A stretch of 64,000 bases of DNA from JAICJC01 sp963709425 (GCA_963709425.1 CAVPWG010000004.1:806001-870000); one strand, 5' to 3'; shown: positions 27,415 to 36,935, numbered from the stretch's first letter. Translations and numbers: made by a program. Notes: generated from the letters alone by a model not told the origin.

Positions 27415-28592
27415 GCCCCCGACTCCATCAGGCGTCGATACACGGAGAGGTGAAGCTCGGCGACCCGATCGATCGAGAAGCGATACACCGCCGTCTGCGC
27501 CGCCTCACCGGTGGCGCGACGGTGCTCCGTCGTCATCGCCAGCGACTCCTCGAGCCGCGCCTTGAGAGCTGATTCATCCCCGGGAGGAAAAACCAGGCCG
27601 GTCACGCCTTCCTGCACGACGTCGGCGACGCCGCTCACGCGCGAGACGACCGGCATCACCGCATGGCTCATCGCCTCCAGAAGCGCGTTCGACATGCCCT
27701 CCGAGAGCGAGGTCGACAGGTAGACGTCTGCCTGTCGCAGGTACGGCGTTACGTCAGCGACCGGCCCCGTGAAGACGATGCGCTCCTCCTGCCCGAGGCG
27801 GCGACTCAGCGCCTCGAGCTCCTCCCGGCAGGGCCCGTCGCCGAGGATCGTCAGGCGAGCGGGAGTATCGGTCGACAGCTTTGCGAAGGCGCGGATCGTC
27901 TGGTCGACTGCCTTTTCGGCGTCCAGCCTCCCCATCGAGAGGAAACGGACGAGGCCGTTTCCTGTCTGCCGCCGTCCACCCTCCGGGAGGTCGATGCCGT
28001 TGGGAATGGCATGCACATGCTCTCGTGGTATGCCCCAAGCAGAGAGATCCGCCGCGATCTCACGGCTGTTGGCGACCCATGCCGTGGTGTTTCGCGCGAT
28101 GCTGCGGGCGAAGAGCGGGCCGAGCAGCCGCTTGCGACGCACGACCGAGAGGTCGAAATGCGCTTCGCCGCCCCGGCCCGGTTTGACGAGAATCGGCTTG
28201 CCGAGCCGCTTTCCGGCGATCACCGCCGGGAACGCGTGCAGACGGCCGTGAACGACGAAGATCACGTCGTAGCTCCATCTGTGTCGCCATAGCCAGGTGG
28301 AGACGCAGCCGCACCACCACAGGAAGGCGTCGAAGTGCCGTCCGCCCAGGTTCGGAGCCGCACGAACATGAAAGCGCCGGACGACAACCGGGCCCTCTCT
28401 CCCCCGTGCCGGTGTTCCGCGTGCGACGCGTGGCGCAAGCAGCGTCACCGCGGCGCCGCGGCGGGCCAGCGCACGTGCCAATCGCCGGGTCTGCTGCTCG
28501 GCGCCACCGTAGCTCTCCGGGAGGTATGCCGGCAAGACGATGACGACGCGCGGGGCCGCCGCGCTGGAGTCGGAGGGAGCGCTCGCCGTCAT
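27411..28592 (-). CDS. Family 4 glycosyltransferase
   Basis: 393 residues with a GT-B fold. The N-terminal domain has VVIVLPAYLPESYGGAEQQT; a central NGIDLPEGGRRQTGN hinge follows. The C-terminal donor domain has FLSMGRLDAEKAVDQTIRAF and the EX7E motif in STSLSEGMSNALLEAMSHAV. I prefer the ATG at 28592 (MTASAPSD) to one further up because it makes a 4-base overlap with the upstream gene. It uses a nucleotide-sugar donor at the cytoplasmic face. Confidence 0.9.
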   Translation of the reverse strand: MTASAPSDSSAAAPRVVIVLPAYLPESYGGAEQQTRRLARALARRGAAVTLLAPRVARGTPARGREGPVVVRRFHVRAAPNLGGRHFDAFLWWCGCVSTWLWRHRWSYDVIFVVHGRLHAFPAVIAGKRLGKPILVKPGRGGEAHFDLSVVRRKRLLGPLFARSIARNTTAWVANSREIAADLSAWGIPREHVHAIPNGIDLPEGGRRQTGNGLVRFLSMGRLDAEKAVDQTIRAFAKLSTDTPARLTILGDGPCREELEALSRRLGQEERIVFTGPVADVTPYLRQADVYLSTSLSEGMSNALLEAMSHAVMPVVSRVSGVADVVQEGVTGLVFPPGDESALKARLEESLAMTTEHRRATGEAAQTAVYRFSIDRVAELHLSVYRRLMESGA

Positions 28593-29686
28593 CTCGAAGA
28601 AAGCGCCTCCGCCACCTGCCGTCGGCATGCGACGGCGTCGTACCCCTGGAGCATGTCCGCCCGCGCCCGCCGGGCGAGCCGCTCGCGCAACGACTGATCA
28701 CCCATCAGGCGGACGATCGCGGTCCTCGCGCCGCGGGCACCCGGCGCCGGAAGCTTCAGCATGTTCTCGCCGTCGCGTCCGTAGTCGCGGATGCCGCCGA
28801 CATCGACGGCGATGACCGGCAGACCAGCGGCCATCGCCTCGGCCACGACGATGCAGAAGCCCTCCGCTTCCGAGAGGTTGAGGAAGATGTCGGCGCCCAC
28901 GGCCTGCGCGACCCAGTCGGCGCAGTAGCCGTGCAGGCGTACCCGATCGTCGAGGCGGCGGTCGACGATCACAGTCCCGATCGCCTGGCGCTCGGGGCCG
29001 TCGCCGTAGACGTCGAGGGTCACGTCCACGCCCTCCGCGCGAAGCACGTCCACCGCCTCGACCGCCACCGCCAGGTTCTTGCGCGTCACCAGCCTTCCGG
29101 CGGCGGCCAGACGGACCGGAGACCCCAGTCCATACTCGGTCTTTGAGGGGCCGTTTCGCGCCGCGACGAAGAGGGGGATCACGTGCCCTTCGCGACGACG
29201 AGGCAGGAAGTACCGGCGCGTCGCCTCGAGGGTCTCTGCGCAATCGGCCCAGATCTCGTCGACGCGGGCCGAGAGCAGGCGCAGGAGCGGTGCGTACAGC
29301 CCCTGGAACCGGCGGGCGCGGTACTCCGCGATGTGCTCGAAGGCCACGCACGTGAGGCTCGGCATCAGCAGTGCGGCGAGGCGACCCACGACGTTCGCCT
29401 GCTTCAGCGACAGCACCATCGTCTGCGGCCGGAAGGAGAACCCCGTGCGGAGGACGCTCGCGAATCCGGCCGCGCACGCCCACAGCGTCAACCTGTCGCC
29501 GTTGGTGACGAATCGAACCCGCGTCCCGAGCCTCGCGGCGATCGTGCTTGCGAGGTCGCCCCGGCCACGGCAAAGGGCGAGCACCCGCAAGTCGTGGCCC
29601 TCGAAGGCGCCGTTCTCGACGAGCGTCAGGAGCCCGTGTTCGGCGCCCCCGTGATCGAACCCGTTCACCACGTAAAGGATGCGCAT
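28589..29686 (-). CDS. Family 4 glycosyltransferase
   Basis: 365 residues, starting MRILYVVNGFDHGGAEHGLL (GT4 glycine-rich loop). The donor domain has RLAAAGRLVTRKNLAVAVEA, VRLHGYCADWVAQAVGADIF and LNLSEAEGFCIVVAEAMAAG (EX7E). It closely follows the GT2 gene (10 bases) and couples to the next GT4 by ATGA. It belongs to the Wzx/Wzy operon. Confidence 0.9.
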   Translation of the reverse strand: MRILYVVNGFDHGGAEHGLLTLVENGAFEGHDLRVLALCRGRGDLASTIAARLGTRVRFVTNGDRLTLWACAAGFASVLRTGFSFRPQTMVLSLKQANVVGRLAALLMPSLTCVAFEHIAEYRARRFQGLYAPLLRLLSARVDEIWADCAETLEATRRYFLPRRREGHVIPLFVAARNGPSKTEYGLGSPVRLAAAGRLVTRKNLAVAVEAVDVLRAEGVDVTLDVYGDGPERQAIGTVIVDRRLDDRVRLHGYCADWVAQAVGADIFLNLSEAEGFCIVVAEAMAAGLPVIAVDVGGIRDYGRDGENMLKLPAPGARGARTAIVRLMGDQSLRERLARRARADMLQGYDAVACRRQVAEALSSR

Positions 29687-29696
29687 GGGATGCCTC

Positions 29697-30656
29697 TCAG
29701 GCGGAAAGCCTCGACTGCCGCAGGGCATGCCAGGGCCGCTTGAGCCCCTCGTATACCGGCCGGACGATCGAAACCGGCGCGACCAGAAGCACGAGATTCG
29801 CCCACGCCCGCCAGTAGAGCGGCGCGAGATGGATGGCCGTGCGATCGTGGCGCAGGGCCTGGCGCCGTTCTCCCTTCAGCGCGCAGTCGATGCCGACCTT
29901 CGCGTGGACCCGCGCCATCCGGCGACCGGCGAGGGACCTGAGCTCCGGATGGACTGAGACGAGCCGCTGCGTTACGACCGCTGCGTTGGGCAAGAAGTCG
30001 GCAAGCCTCCACGACACCTGGCCGGCATGCCGACGCTTGAAGGTGAAGGCGCCGCGGACGTGGCAAAACCGCCACTTCTCGGCGAGCCGCAGATGGAATT
30101 CGGTGTCCTCGCCGATGCGGAGGGACTCGTCGAAGAGGCCGACGTCGTCGAAGACGGCGCGACGAATCACAACCGTGGACGGCATGATCGGGCCGTCGTG
30201 CACGAAGTAGTCGCGAAGGTGGTTCGAGCTGCCGGGATCGAAGCGGCGGACGGTGATGACGCGACCGTCGGTTGCGTCATCACGTGAGAAGTCCACGAAA
30301 TCGCCGTAGACGAGACCGATCCGTTCGCAGCTTGCGAACGCAGGGAGCTGGCGCTCCAGCTTCTCGGGCGCCCAGAAGTCATCTCCGTCCAAGAGGGCGA
30401 TCAACTCGCCTCTTGCCTGACGCAACCCGCGGTTGCGCGCGGCGGAAAGCCCGAGGCCCCGCGTCGCGATCAGCCTGAGCTTGTCGATCTCGCCCGCCAA
30501 CCGCTCCAGCGCGAGCTCGGATCCATCCCGCGAGCCGTCGTTGACGACGATGATCTCCAGCACGTTCTCGAAGGCCGTCTGGGCTTCCACGCTGCGAACC
30601 GCCTGCTCGATCGTATGCTCCTCATCGTGGCAGGTGATCACGACAGACACGTTCAT
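29697..30656 (-). CDS. Family 2 glycosyltransferase
   Basis: 319 residues: MNVSVVITCHDEEHTIEQAV, LEIIVVNDGSRDGSELALER, LSAARNRGLRQARGELIALL with DGDDFW as the metal site, and VGLFDESLRIGEDTEFHLRL as the catalytic ED block. ATG in a 4-base overlap with wzy. The C-terminal 60 residues are basic and helical, possibly membrane-associating. Confidence 0.92.
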   Translation of the reverse strand: MNVSVVITCHDEEHTIEQAVRSVEAQTAFENVLEIIVVNDGSRDGSELALERLAGEIDKLRLIATRGLGLSAARNRGLRQARGELIALLDGDDFWAPEKLERQLPAFASCERIGLVYGDFVDFSRDDATDGRVITVRRFDPGSSNHLRDYFVHDGPIMPSTVVIRRAVFDDVGLFDESLRIGEDTEFHLRLAEKWRFCHVRGAFTFKRRHAGQVSWRLADFLPNAAVVTQRLVSVHPELRSLAGRRMARVHAKVGIDCALKGERRQALRHDRTAIHLAPLYWRAWANLVLLVAPVSIVRPVYEGLKRPWHALRQSRLSA

Positions 30657-31930
30657 GACGCTCCCTCCGCGAGCGGAAGTGCCGGCAGACGCTGATGCGC
30701 GACTGCGGATCGGAGGAGCACGGGCCGCGGGACGGCCCGCGCCAGCGCGCCGGCGACGAGTTCCGGCAGGAGCGAGATGACGATCACGCCGATGAACGCA
30801 CGTGAGCCCGAGGCCTCCGTGCCCACGAAGAGCGCGATGGGGATGAAGAGGAGAAGCGGCAGCACTCGTCGCTGTGTGCCGGTGAGCAGGCCGCGAGCGG
30901 CGGCATCGCGCAGAACGCCCGAGAGCCGTATCCACGCGGCAACCCAGATCAGCATGTAGAGCGAAAAGCCGAAGAGCCCGTTCTCGGTCAGGATGCGCTG
31001 AAACTCGCCGTGGATCTCAAGACGCAGGTCACTCGGCACGTTGGGATACGTCTGGTTGACGATCTCCAGGTATTGGTTCGTGCCGACGCCGAAGAACGGA
31101 TGCGCGGCGAACATCTGCTCCGAGACGTGCAGCGCGAAGGCACGCTGCACGTCGCTCGGCGTGTCGCCCGGCAGGTACTGACCGGTGGCGATCACGTACT
31201 CATAGTTACCGGTACCGCCGGGCTCGACGAGCGTTTGGATCTGCCTCTGCAGGTACGGGTTCTCGACGACCGTCGAGAGCAGGAGCAATCCGACGAACGC
31301 CGTCGCGACGGCGGGCACGATCAGCGCAACCCGGCCTCGCGCGAAGAGCAGCGCAGTCAGGATCAGGTAGATGATGAGCGCCTTGCGCTCTCCGGACATC
31401 ACGAGCAGCGGGAACATCCCGGCCCAGACGAGGTGAAGCATGCGCCGCCTTCCCGGGTCGGCGAACACGATCAACCCCGCGACCACCGGCGGCAGGAAGA
31501 CGAATGCGAGCACCGGGTCTGGGAGCTGCTTCCAGCCCACCCAGTAGCCGTGGGCGATGTGCCACACGATGGTTCCGGCTGCGATCGCCGCAATGCCGAG
31601 GAGCAAGCGCCGCGTAAGGCGGTTCGCGTCGAGGCGCGACGCCTCCTGCGCAAGGAGAAAGGCGAACGTCAACACCACGAGCACCTGGAGGCCTTCCCGT
31701 GCGGTGTTCAGCGACCCCCCGACCGTCGCCGACGCGACGTGCCATAGGAAGTATGGGAGCATGAGGAGCAGCCCGACCGGAACGCGGATGCCACGCCGCG
31801 CCGCGATGAGCGGCCACCCGAGCATTCCCAGCGCGATCAGGAACTCGAAGGGGCGCACCAATACGAGTCCCGTCTCCACCCGGAGCGGCAGCATCAGGCT
31901 CATGACGGCGATCGCGAGCAGCGCGTTCAC
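30653..31930 (-). CDS. O-antigen polymerase/ligase-like membrane protein (Wzy-type)
   Basis: 425 residues from the GTG that overlaps the upstream GT4 stop (GTGA). About 11 hydrophobic segments. The long outside loop (VENPYLQRQIQTLVEPGGTG to VSEQMFAAHPFFGVGTNQYL) carries the Wzy_C/O-antigen ligase pattern HPxxGxGxxxY, then EIHGEFQRILTENGLFGFSL (the conserved H...E.G..G block). It polymerises flipped repeat units or ligates them to a lipid. Its place beside wzx and the Wzc-like gene favours polymerase. Confidence 0.86.
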   Translation of the reverse strand: MNALLAIAVMSLMLPLRVETGLVLVRPFEFLIALGMLGWPLIAARRGIRVPVGLLLMLPYFLWHVASATVGGSLNTAREGLQVLVVLTFAFLLAQEASRLDANRLTRRLLLGIAAIAAGTIVWHIAHGYWVGWKQLPDPVLAFVFLPPVVAGLIVFADPGRRRMLHLVWAGMFPLLVMSGERKALIIYLILTALLFARGRVALIVPAVATAFVGLLLLSTVVENPYLQRQIQTLVEPGGTGNYEYVIATGQYLPGDTPSDVQRAFALHVSEQMFAAHPFFGVGTNQYLEIVNQTYPNVPSDLRLEIHGEFQRILTENGLFGFSLYMLIWVAAWIRLSGVLRDAAARGLLTGTQRRVLPLLLFIPIALFVGTEASGSRAFIGVIVISLLPELVAGALARAVPRPVLLRSAVAHQRLPALPLAEGAS

Positions 31931-33171
31931 GACGTCACGCTCACCCCCGGCCGCGGCACGAGTCGTCGCGCTCGTTCGCGGATCACCTCGGCGTAGATGG
32001 TCTCCAGGCGGTCGCCCATGCGGGACATATCCCATTCCGAGAGCTCCGTCGCCGCCGCGCCGCGGGCAAGCCGGGCGCGCCGCGCGGGGTCGTCCAGGAG
32101 CGCGACGACGGCATCCGCCAGACCGTCGAGATCATCGGAGCCGACGACGAGCCCGTTGACGTCGTGGCGGAGGACGTCGTCGATGCACGGAAGATCGGTC
32201 GCGACCACCGGCGTGCCGCCGGCGAGGTACTGCATCAGGACGCGCGGCAACCCCTCCCGCACCGAGGCGATCAGGCAGATGTCCGCGAGCGCGATCAGCT
32301 GCTCGGGATGCTGGTAGAAGCCAGTGAAAACGACGTTGCGCTCGATCCCGAGCGTCCTGACGCGGGCTTCCACCGCGTCCCTGAGCGGCCCGTCCCCTGC
32401 GAAGACGAATCGCACCCGGGGGAAGCGCGCCACGACTCTCGGGATCCGCTCGAGGAACTCGGTGTGCCGCTTGCGCGCCTCGAACACCGCGAGCATCACG
32501 ACGACCGGCGGGGGTGGATCATCAGGCTCGATCCGGAGAAGGTCGCGCCAGTCCGCGGGCGGACTCGCGGCCCGAAAACGAGACAGCTCGAAGCCCGACT
32601 CGACCACGTGGTGCCGGTCGGCTGCGCCCACCCCAGCCTTGACACACAGATCGCGGACACCGGCGCTCACGTCGACGAAGACGTCCGTCATTCCCTGGAC
32701 TGCCCGCTCCGCCCGCAGGTACGCGAATGCCTCGAGCCGGCCGACGTTGACGAACGGCACGATATGCACGCCGTGAACCACGACGGGCACGCTCGCCGCC
32801 CGCGCCGCCACGCGTCCGAGGATGCCGGCCTTGCTGGTGTGGGTGTGAACGACATCGGGCCTGAGCCGGCGGAAGGTTCGCACCAGGCTGTAGAGGGCCC
32901 TCACGTCGGCCAGCGGGGCGATCGGACGCACCAGGCTGGGTAGCTCGACGGTCTTCACCGGCTCGTCCACCCTGGTGAGGATCTCCGGCCGCGTCTCGCC
33001 GCCGTGGATGAGGGTGACGTGATGCCCGGAGCGCACCGCTTGGTTGCACGAGATGACGGTGTTCTCGTCGGCGCCGCCATTGATGAGACGCGTGATGACG
33101 TGCGCGATCCGCAGCGGCCGCGGCGGTGCGAGGACGTTCAGACGGCTCGTATCTTCCCCGGCGAAATCCAA
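31927..33171 (-). CDS. Family 4 glycosyltransferase
   Basis: 414 residues. LRIAHVITRLINGGADENTV is the GT4 N-terminal loop. PDVVHTHTSKAGILGRVAAR (the HTHxSKAG block) and VPVVVHGVHIVPF are typical of EpsD/PelF-like transferases. The donor site is ICLIASVREGLPRVLMQYLA. ATG 15 bases after the priming transferase stop. Such HTHTSKAG GT4 enzymes often add the second sugar after the priming step. Confidence 0.9.
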   Translation of the reverse strand: MDFAGEDTSRLNVLAPPRPLRIAHVITRLINGGADENTVISCNQAVRSGHHVTLIHGGETRPEILTRVDEPVKTVELPSLVRPIAPLADVRALYSLVRTFRRLRPDVVHTHTSKAGILGRVAARAASVPVVVHGVHIVPFVNVGRLEAFAYLRAERAVQGMTDVFVDVSAGVRDLCVKAGVGAADRHHVVESGFELSRFRAASPPADWRDLLRIEPDDPPPPVVVMLAVFEARKRHTEFLERIPRVVARFPRVRFVFAGDGPLRDAVEARVRTLGIERNVVFTGFYQHPEQLIALADICLIASVREGLPRVLMQYLAGGTPVVATDLPCIDDVLRHDVNGLVVGSDDLDGLADAVVALLDDPARRARLARGAAATELSEWDMSRMGDRLETIYAEVIRERARRLVPRPGVSVTS

Positions 33172-33185
33172 CGTAGCTCCTCCTC

Positions 33186-34724
33186 TCAGTGGGCCGTGGA
33201 ACGACGGAAGAGCGCCGGAATCGTCAGCGCCATGAGCCTCAGATCACCCATCAGCGACCAGCGGGTGACGTAGAGGTAGTCGAGGCGGACCATCTCGGCG
33301 AACGGGATCTCACTCCGACCAAGCACCTGCCAGAGACCGGTCACGCCGGGCTTGAGATTCAGCCGCTGACGCGCCCATCGTTCGACGTGCTGGTCCTCGT
33401 CGAGGATGAGCGGACGCGGGCCCACCAGGCTCATCTGTCCCACGAGGACGTTTAGGAGCTGCGGCAGCTCGTCCAGCGAGAAGCGCCGCAGGCGCCTGCC
33501 GACGCGCGTCACGCGTGGATCGCCGACGATCTTGAACATCCGCGCATCGCCGCCTGGAGCAAGGTGCCGGTTGAGGTGCGCGACCTCGTGCTTGCGCTCC
33601 TCAGCGTCCACGTACATCGAACGGAATTTGAAGATCCGAAACGTGCGGCCGCCGGCGCCCATCCGCACCTGCCGAAAGAAAACGGGGCCGGGCGAGTCGA
33701 GCTTGATCAGCAGCGCGAGCAATGCGAAGACCGGCGCGAGAACGACGAGCGCAGGCAGCGTGAGGGTGAGATCAGTTGTCCGCTTCAGCAGGCGCGACGA
33801 CCGCGAGAGCCGCAGGGGCGGCAGCCCGATGAGCGGCAGGCCCCCGACCGCATGGATCTCGACCCCGGGCCCGACGAACTCGAAGAGCCGCGGCACGATG
33901 TCGATCTGGACATTGAGATCCTCGAGAGACCGAAGGAGCTCGAGCGTCTCCTCGTGCGAGTCGTTCGAGAAGGCGACGACCACCCGTTCGACATCGAGGT
34001 AGCGCACGATCGCGGCGAGTCGTCCTGTGTCGCCGAGCAGCGCCACGTTCTCCAGGTCCTTCGGGCGCTCCTTCGGCTTGGCGTCGACAAAGCCGACGAG
34101 GTTCATCCCGTATTCCGGGTGGTTCAGGAATTTCTTCGCGACCAGCTGCCCGACGTCGCCCGCACCGACGATGACGGTGTTCTGGATATAGGCCGCGCTC
34201 CGCCGTGCCAGCGTCCTCGCCGCGGCTCGAGCGATGCACACGAACGCGATCGCACCAGCCCAGAAGACGGCGAGCTTCGACGCGGAGGGATGCGCGATGC
34301 CGGTCGCGTACGTGACCAAGGTAACGAGCCACGTGCAGACCGTGACCATGTGGAAAACGGCGCCGAACTCATCGGCGGTCGAGTGATTGGGCCGCTCGTC
34401 GTCGCGGTCGTAGAGGCTGTAGAGCTTCGTGATGACGACCCACGCCGGGATCGTGGCGAGGAAGGCGAGAACTTCCAACTGCGGTGAGTAGGCGTCGACG
34501 CTGTCCCTCGCCGGCGCCAGCAATTCGGCCAGCAGGAGCGCGCTCAAGAGGCCGACCACATCGGCGGCGAGCAGCATCCGGCGCACGAGCCAGCCGCGTC
34601 GCTTGACGACCGCAGTGCGTTGCCGTCGGTCGAGGATCTGCAGCGTACGGTCGTCCAACGTCGTCTGGAGCTCCTCGCGGAACCGCAGGCTCTCCATCAG
34701 CGGACTGTGATCCGTCACGTTCAT
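33186..34724 (-). CDS. Undecaprenyl-phosphate sugar phosphotransferase (WbaP/CpsE-like priming enzyme)
   Basis: 512 residues: four to five N-terminal membrane segments, a CoA-binding-like Rossmann region (NTVIVGAGDVGQLVAKKFLN), then the bacterial sugar transferase domain with KRTTDLTLTLPALVVLAPVF, PGPVFFRQVRMGAGGRTFRI, FKFRSMYVDAEERK, ELPQLLNVLVGQMSLVGPRP, and LNLKPGVTGLWQVLGRSEIP. It loads the first sugar-1-phosphate onto undecaprenyl phosphate and so begins repeat-unit synthesis. Confidence 0.94.
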   Translation of the reverse strand: MNVTDHSPLMESLRFREELQTTLDDRTLQILDRRQRTAVVKRRGWLVRRMLLAADVVGLLSALLLAELLAPARDSVDAYSPQLEVLAFLATIPAWVVITKLYSLYDRDDERPNHSTADEFGAVFHMVTVCTWLVTLVTYATGIAHPSASKLAVFWAGAIAFVCIARAAARTLARRSAAYIQNTVIVGAGDVGQLVAKKFLNHPEYGMNLVGFVDAKPKERPKDLENVALLGDTGRLAAIVRYLDVERVVVAFSNDSHEETLELLRSLEDLNVQIDIVPRLFEFVGPGVEIHAVGGLPLIGLPPLRLSRSSRLLKRTTDLTLTLPALVVLAPVFALLALLIKLDSPGPVFFRQVRMGAGGRTFRIFKFRSMYVDAEERKHEVAHLNRHLAPGGDARMFKIVGDPRVTRVGRRLRRFSLDELPQLLNVLVGQMSLVGPRPLILDEDQHVERWARQRLNLKPGVTGLWQVLGRSEIPFAEMVRLDYLYVTRWSLMGDLRLMALTIPALFRRSTAH

Positions 34725-34761
34725 CGGCCGCGCGACCTACGGAGGCGCACGCACAGGGCGT

Positions 34762-36459
34762 TCACGCTGACTGCGCTCCGCTGGATGCCGCCACTGACTC
34801 GAAGGTGCCCACGCGGTAGCGGTCGGACGGGAAGCCGGCGGCGGCGTAACTCTCGCCCTCGCCCTCGCCGGTGACGATCACGCCGAGTACACGCGACCTC
34901 GCCGGCGCGAGCACCCGGTTGAGCTCGGCGAGCGTCTGCCGGCGCAAGGACTTCGAACGGGCGACCACGACGATCCCGTCCACGCGCGAGCTCAGCGTGA
35001 TCACGTCGCCGATGTGGAGCGCCCGCGGGGCGTCGATGAGGACGACGTCGGCGCGCCCGCGCAGGGCGTGCAGAATCTTTCCGAGGGCCGGCGAAGAAAC
35101 AAACTCGCCTGGGTCGGGCGGGAGCGGACCCGACGGTAGCACCTCGAGCTGACCCAACGACTCGCGCATCACCGCGCCGTTCCGGTCGCCACCGCGACGC
35201 CGGGCGAAACGGCGCCCACGTGCGGGCGGGTCGGTGAGCACGATCGGCGTCAACGCCTCCTCGAGGGGGACCAAACCGAGCGCAACCTGGGTCAGCCCCG
35301 GCCCATTCACGCCGAAGACGCGCCCGAGCACCGGGCGGCGGAGATCCAGGTCGACGAGCACGACACGCTTGCCGGCACGCGCTAACGCGATCGCAACGTT
35401 CGCGATAGTCGTCGACCTGCCCTCCTGCTGGAGGGCGCTCGTGACCATGATCGTCCGGACATCCCGGTCGAGCGTCACGAAGTCGAGGTTCGCACGCACG
35501 ATCCGGAACGCTTCGGCCCGGTGGCTCGCCGGCTCCTCGATCATTACGAGCCTACCGGCCCGTCGAAGGCGCTTCGGCGGGCTGGGCACGCGGCCGAGGA
35601 GTGGCAGGCCACCCAGGCGGGCGGAGATCTCCTCGGCCGTGCGGACGCGCGTCTCGAGCGCTTCGCGCAGGAACACAACCGCGAGGCCGAGCACGAGCCC
35701 GACGACGACGGCGAGCGCCACGTTCCGGAGGGTCTTCGGCTGGGTCAGGAACGCCCCGTCAGCTTGCCTCAGAACCGAGGCGGCGGAGGGCTGGAGCGCC
35801 TGCATGGACTCGAGCGTCTGCTGGCGGTCGATGAGGCTCGTATAGAGCGACCCGTACCTGTTGAGCGCGCCGATCGCGGAGCCCGTGCGCTGGAGCGTCG
35901 CCCCCGAGCGGTCGAGCCGCCGGAGCCGCTGTTGGACATCCGCGAGTGCGCGCTCGATCGAGGCCGTGTAGAGCTGCTGGCGGTGATCGCTGTACGCCCG
36001 CGCATAGGCGTTCGCGAGCTCCTTTGCGAGCGCCGGGTCGGGGCTTGTGACCGCGAACGTGAGGATGTCCGAGGTCGGCGAGCTCGAGACGCTCGAGTCG
36101 GCGAGGAACTCGCCGACGGTCAGGTGTGCGCCGCTCACCGCACGGAGCGCGTCCCGGGCAACATCAGGCCCGCGTGCGACCTCGGCCTGCGTCTGGGTGA
36201 TCCGCACGGGATCCTCCGAGAGCCCGCTCTGAGGGATGGCGGACACAGTCGTCGCGAGGGTCTCGGAGTTCAGAAGGACGTCGGCCGAGGCCTCGTACCG
36301 CTTCTGCTGGTGCAGCGAGAAGGCGACCGCGAGGAGCGGCACGATGAGCGCGATCAGCAGCACCACCCACTTACGGCGCCGAACGACGCGTAGGTAGTCG
36401 TGCAGCGTCAGTGCGTCTGCCTCGGGCGTCGCTGTCGTCAGCGTGCGGAATTCAGGCAT
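34762..36459 (-). CDS. Wzc-like polysaccharide co-polymerase / BY-kinase domain protein
   Basis: 565 residues. The Wzz domain opens with LTLHDYLRVVRRRKWVVLLI and transmembrane helix 1, and closes near residue 240 with helix 2 (VALAVVVGLVLGLAVVFLRE). The cytoplasmic kinase-like domain has Walker A region ALQQEGRSTTIANVAIALAR, Walker A' VVLVDLDLRRPVLG and Walker B ADVVLIDAPRALHIGD. The usual Walker A lysine is Arg here (EGRST instead of GKST), and the C-terminus has only one or two tyrosines instead of a cluster. Length control of the polymer is likely; kinase activity is doubtful. First gene of the minus-strand operon. Confidence 0.88.
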   Translation of the reverse strand: MPEFRTLTTATPEADALTLHDYLRVVRRRKWVVLLIALIVPLLAVAFSLHQQKRYEASADVLLNSETLATTVSAIPQSGLSEDPVRITQTQAEVARGPDVARDALRAVSGAHLTVGEFLADSSVSSSPTSDILTFAVTSPDPALAKELANAYARAYSDHRQQLYTASIERALADVQQRLRRLDRSGATLQRTGSAIGALNRYGSLYTSLIDRQQTLESMQALQPSAASVLRQADGAFLTQPKTLRNVALAVVVGLVLGLAVVFLREALETRVRTAEEISARLGGLPLLGRVPSPPKRLRRAGRLVMIEEPASHRAEAFRIVRANLDFVTLDRDVRTIMVTSALQQEGRSTTIANVAIALARAGKRVVLVDLDLRRPVLGRVFGVNGPGLTQVALGLVPLEEALTPIVLTDPPARGRRFARRRGGDRNGAVMRESLGQLEVLPSGPLPPDPGEFVSSPALGKILHALRGRADVVLIDAPRALHIGDVITLSSRVDGIVVVARSKSLRRQTLAELNRVLAPARSRVLGVIVTGEGEGESYAAAGFPSDRYRVGTFESVAASSGAQSA

Positions 36460-36480
36460 TATGGAAGCGAGATGGATGGC

Positions 36481-36497
36481 CGCCGCTCGCAGCGGCG
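36481..36497 (-). promoter_or_regulatory. Hairpin in leader of the Wzc-like gene
   Basis: The 17-base palindrome CGCCGCT-CGC-AGCGGCG lies 21 bases before the ATG of the first gene of the minus-strand polysaccharide operon, so it would fold in its 5' leader. It may be a regulatory or mRNA-stabilising hairpin, or chance in GC-rich DNA. Confidence 0.3.
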
Positions 36498-36935
36498 TTT
36501 ACGTCTTACCCGGCCTACCTTCGTTCCGCGTCCGGATAGTCCTCTTGGCAAATACCGACGCTCCTTCGCCGCGCCATCGGCGGCTTCGGGCCGCGCTCGG
36601 CAGCCGGAGATCGCCGAAACGAGCGCGACCGCGCGACGCCGGAGACAAGAGGAGACTGGCACTTCACGGCCCGCCTTCGCCGACAACCGTGCCAGCAGAG
36701 CTCGGCAGCTGCTGGCGGTTCCCGGTCACGCTGTCTTGGGCCGCGATTTAAGACCGGCACACCGTCGCGCGGAGACTACCGCTGCTCGAAACCCGCGAAG
36801 ACAACCACACAAAATGGCTCTTCCCTTATGCCTATCCCGTGGTAGAGCCCGACGGAAACCAAGGGAAAGGATTCTTGGGACAGGTATCGAAAATGCGGCC
36901 TCGTGCTTGCAGTGAAAGCTCGCTGAGGATCGGTA
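36498..36935. other. Intergenic region between divergent polysaccharide genes
   Basis: About 440 bases with no supported gene. It should carry the promoter for the minus operon and for the plus-strand epimerase gene. No confident -35/-10 pair could be picked by eye. Confidence 0.5.
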
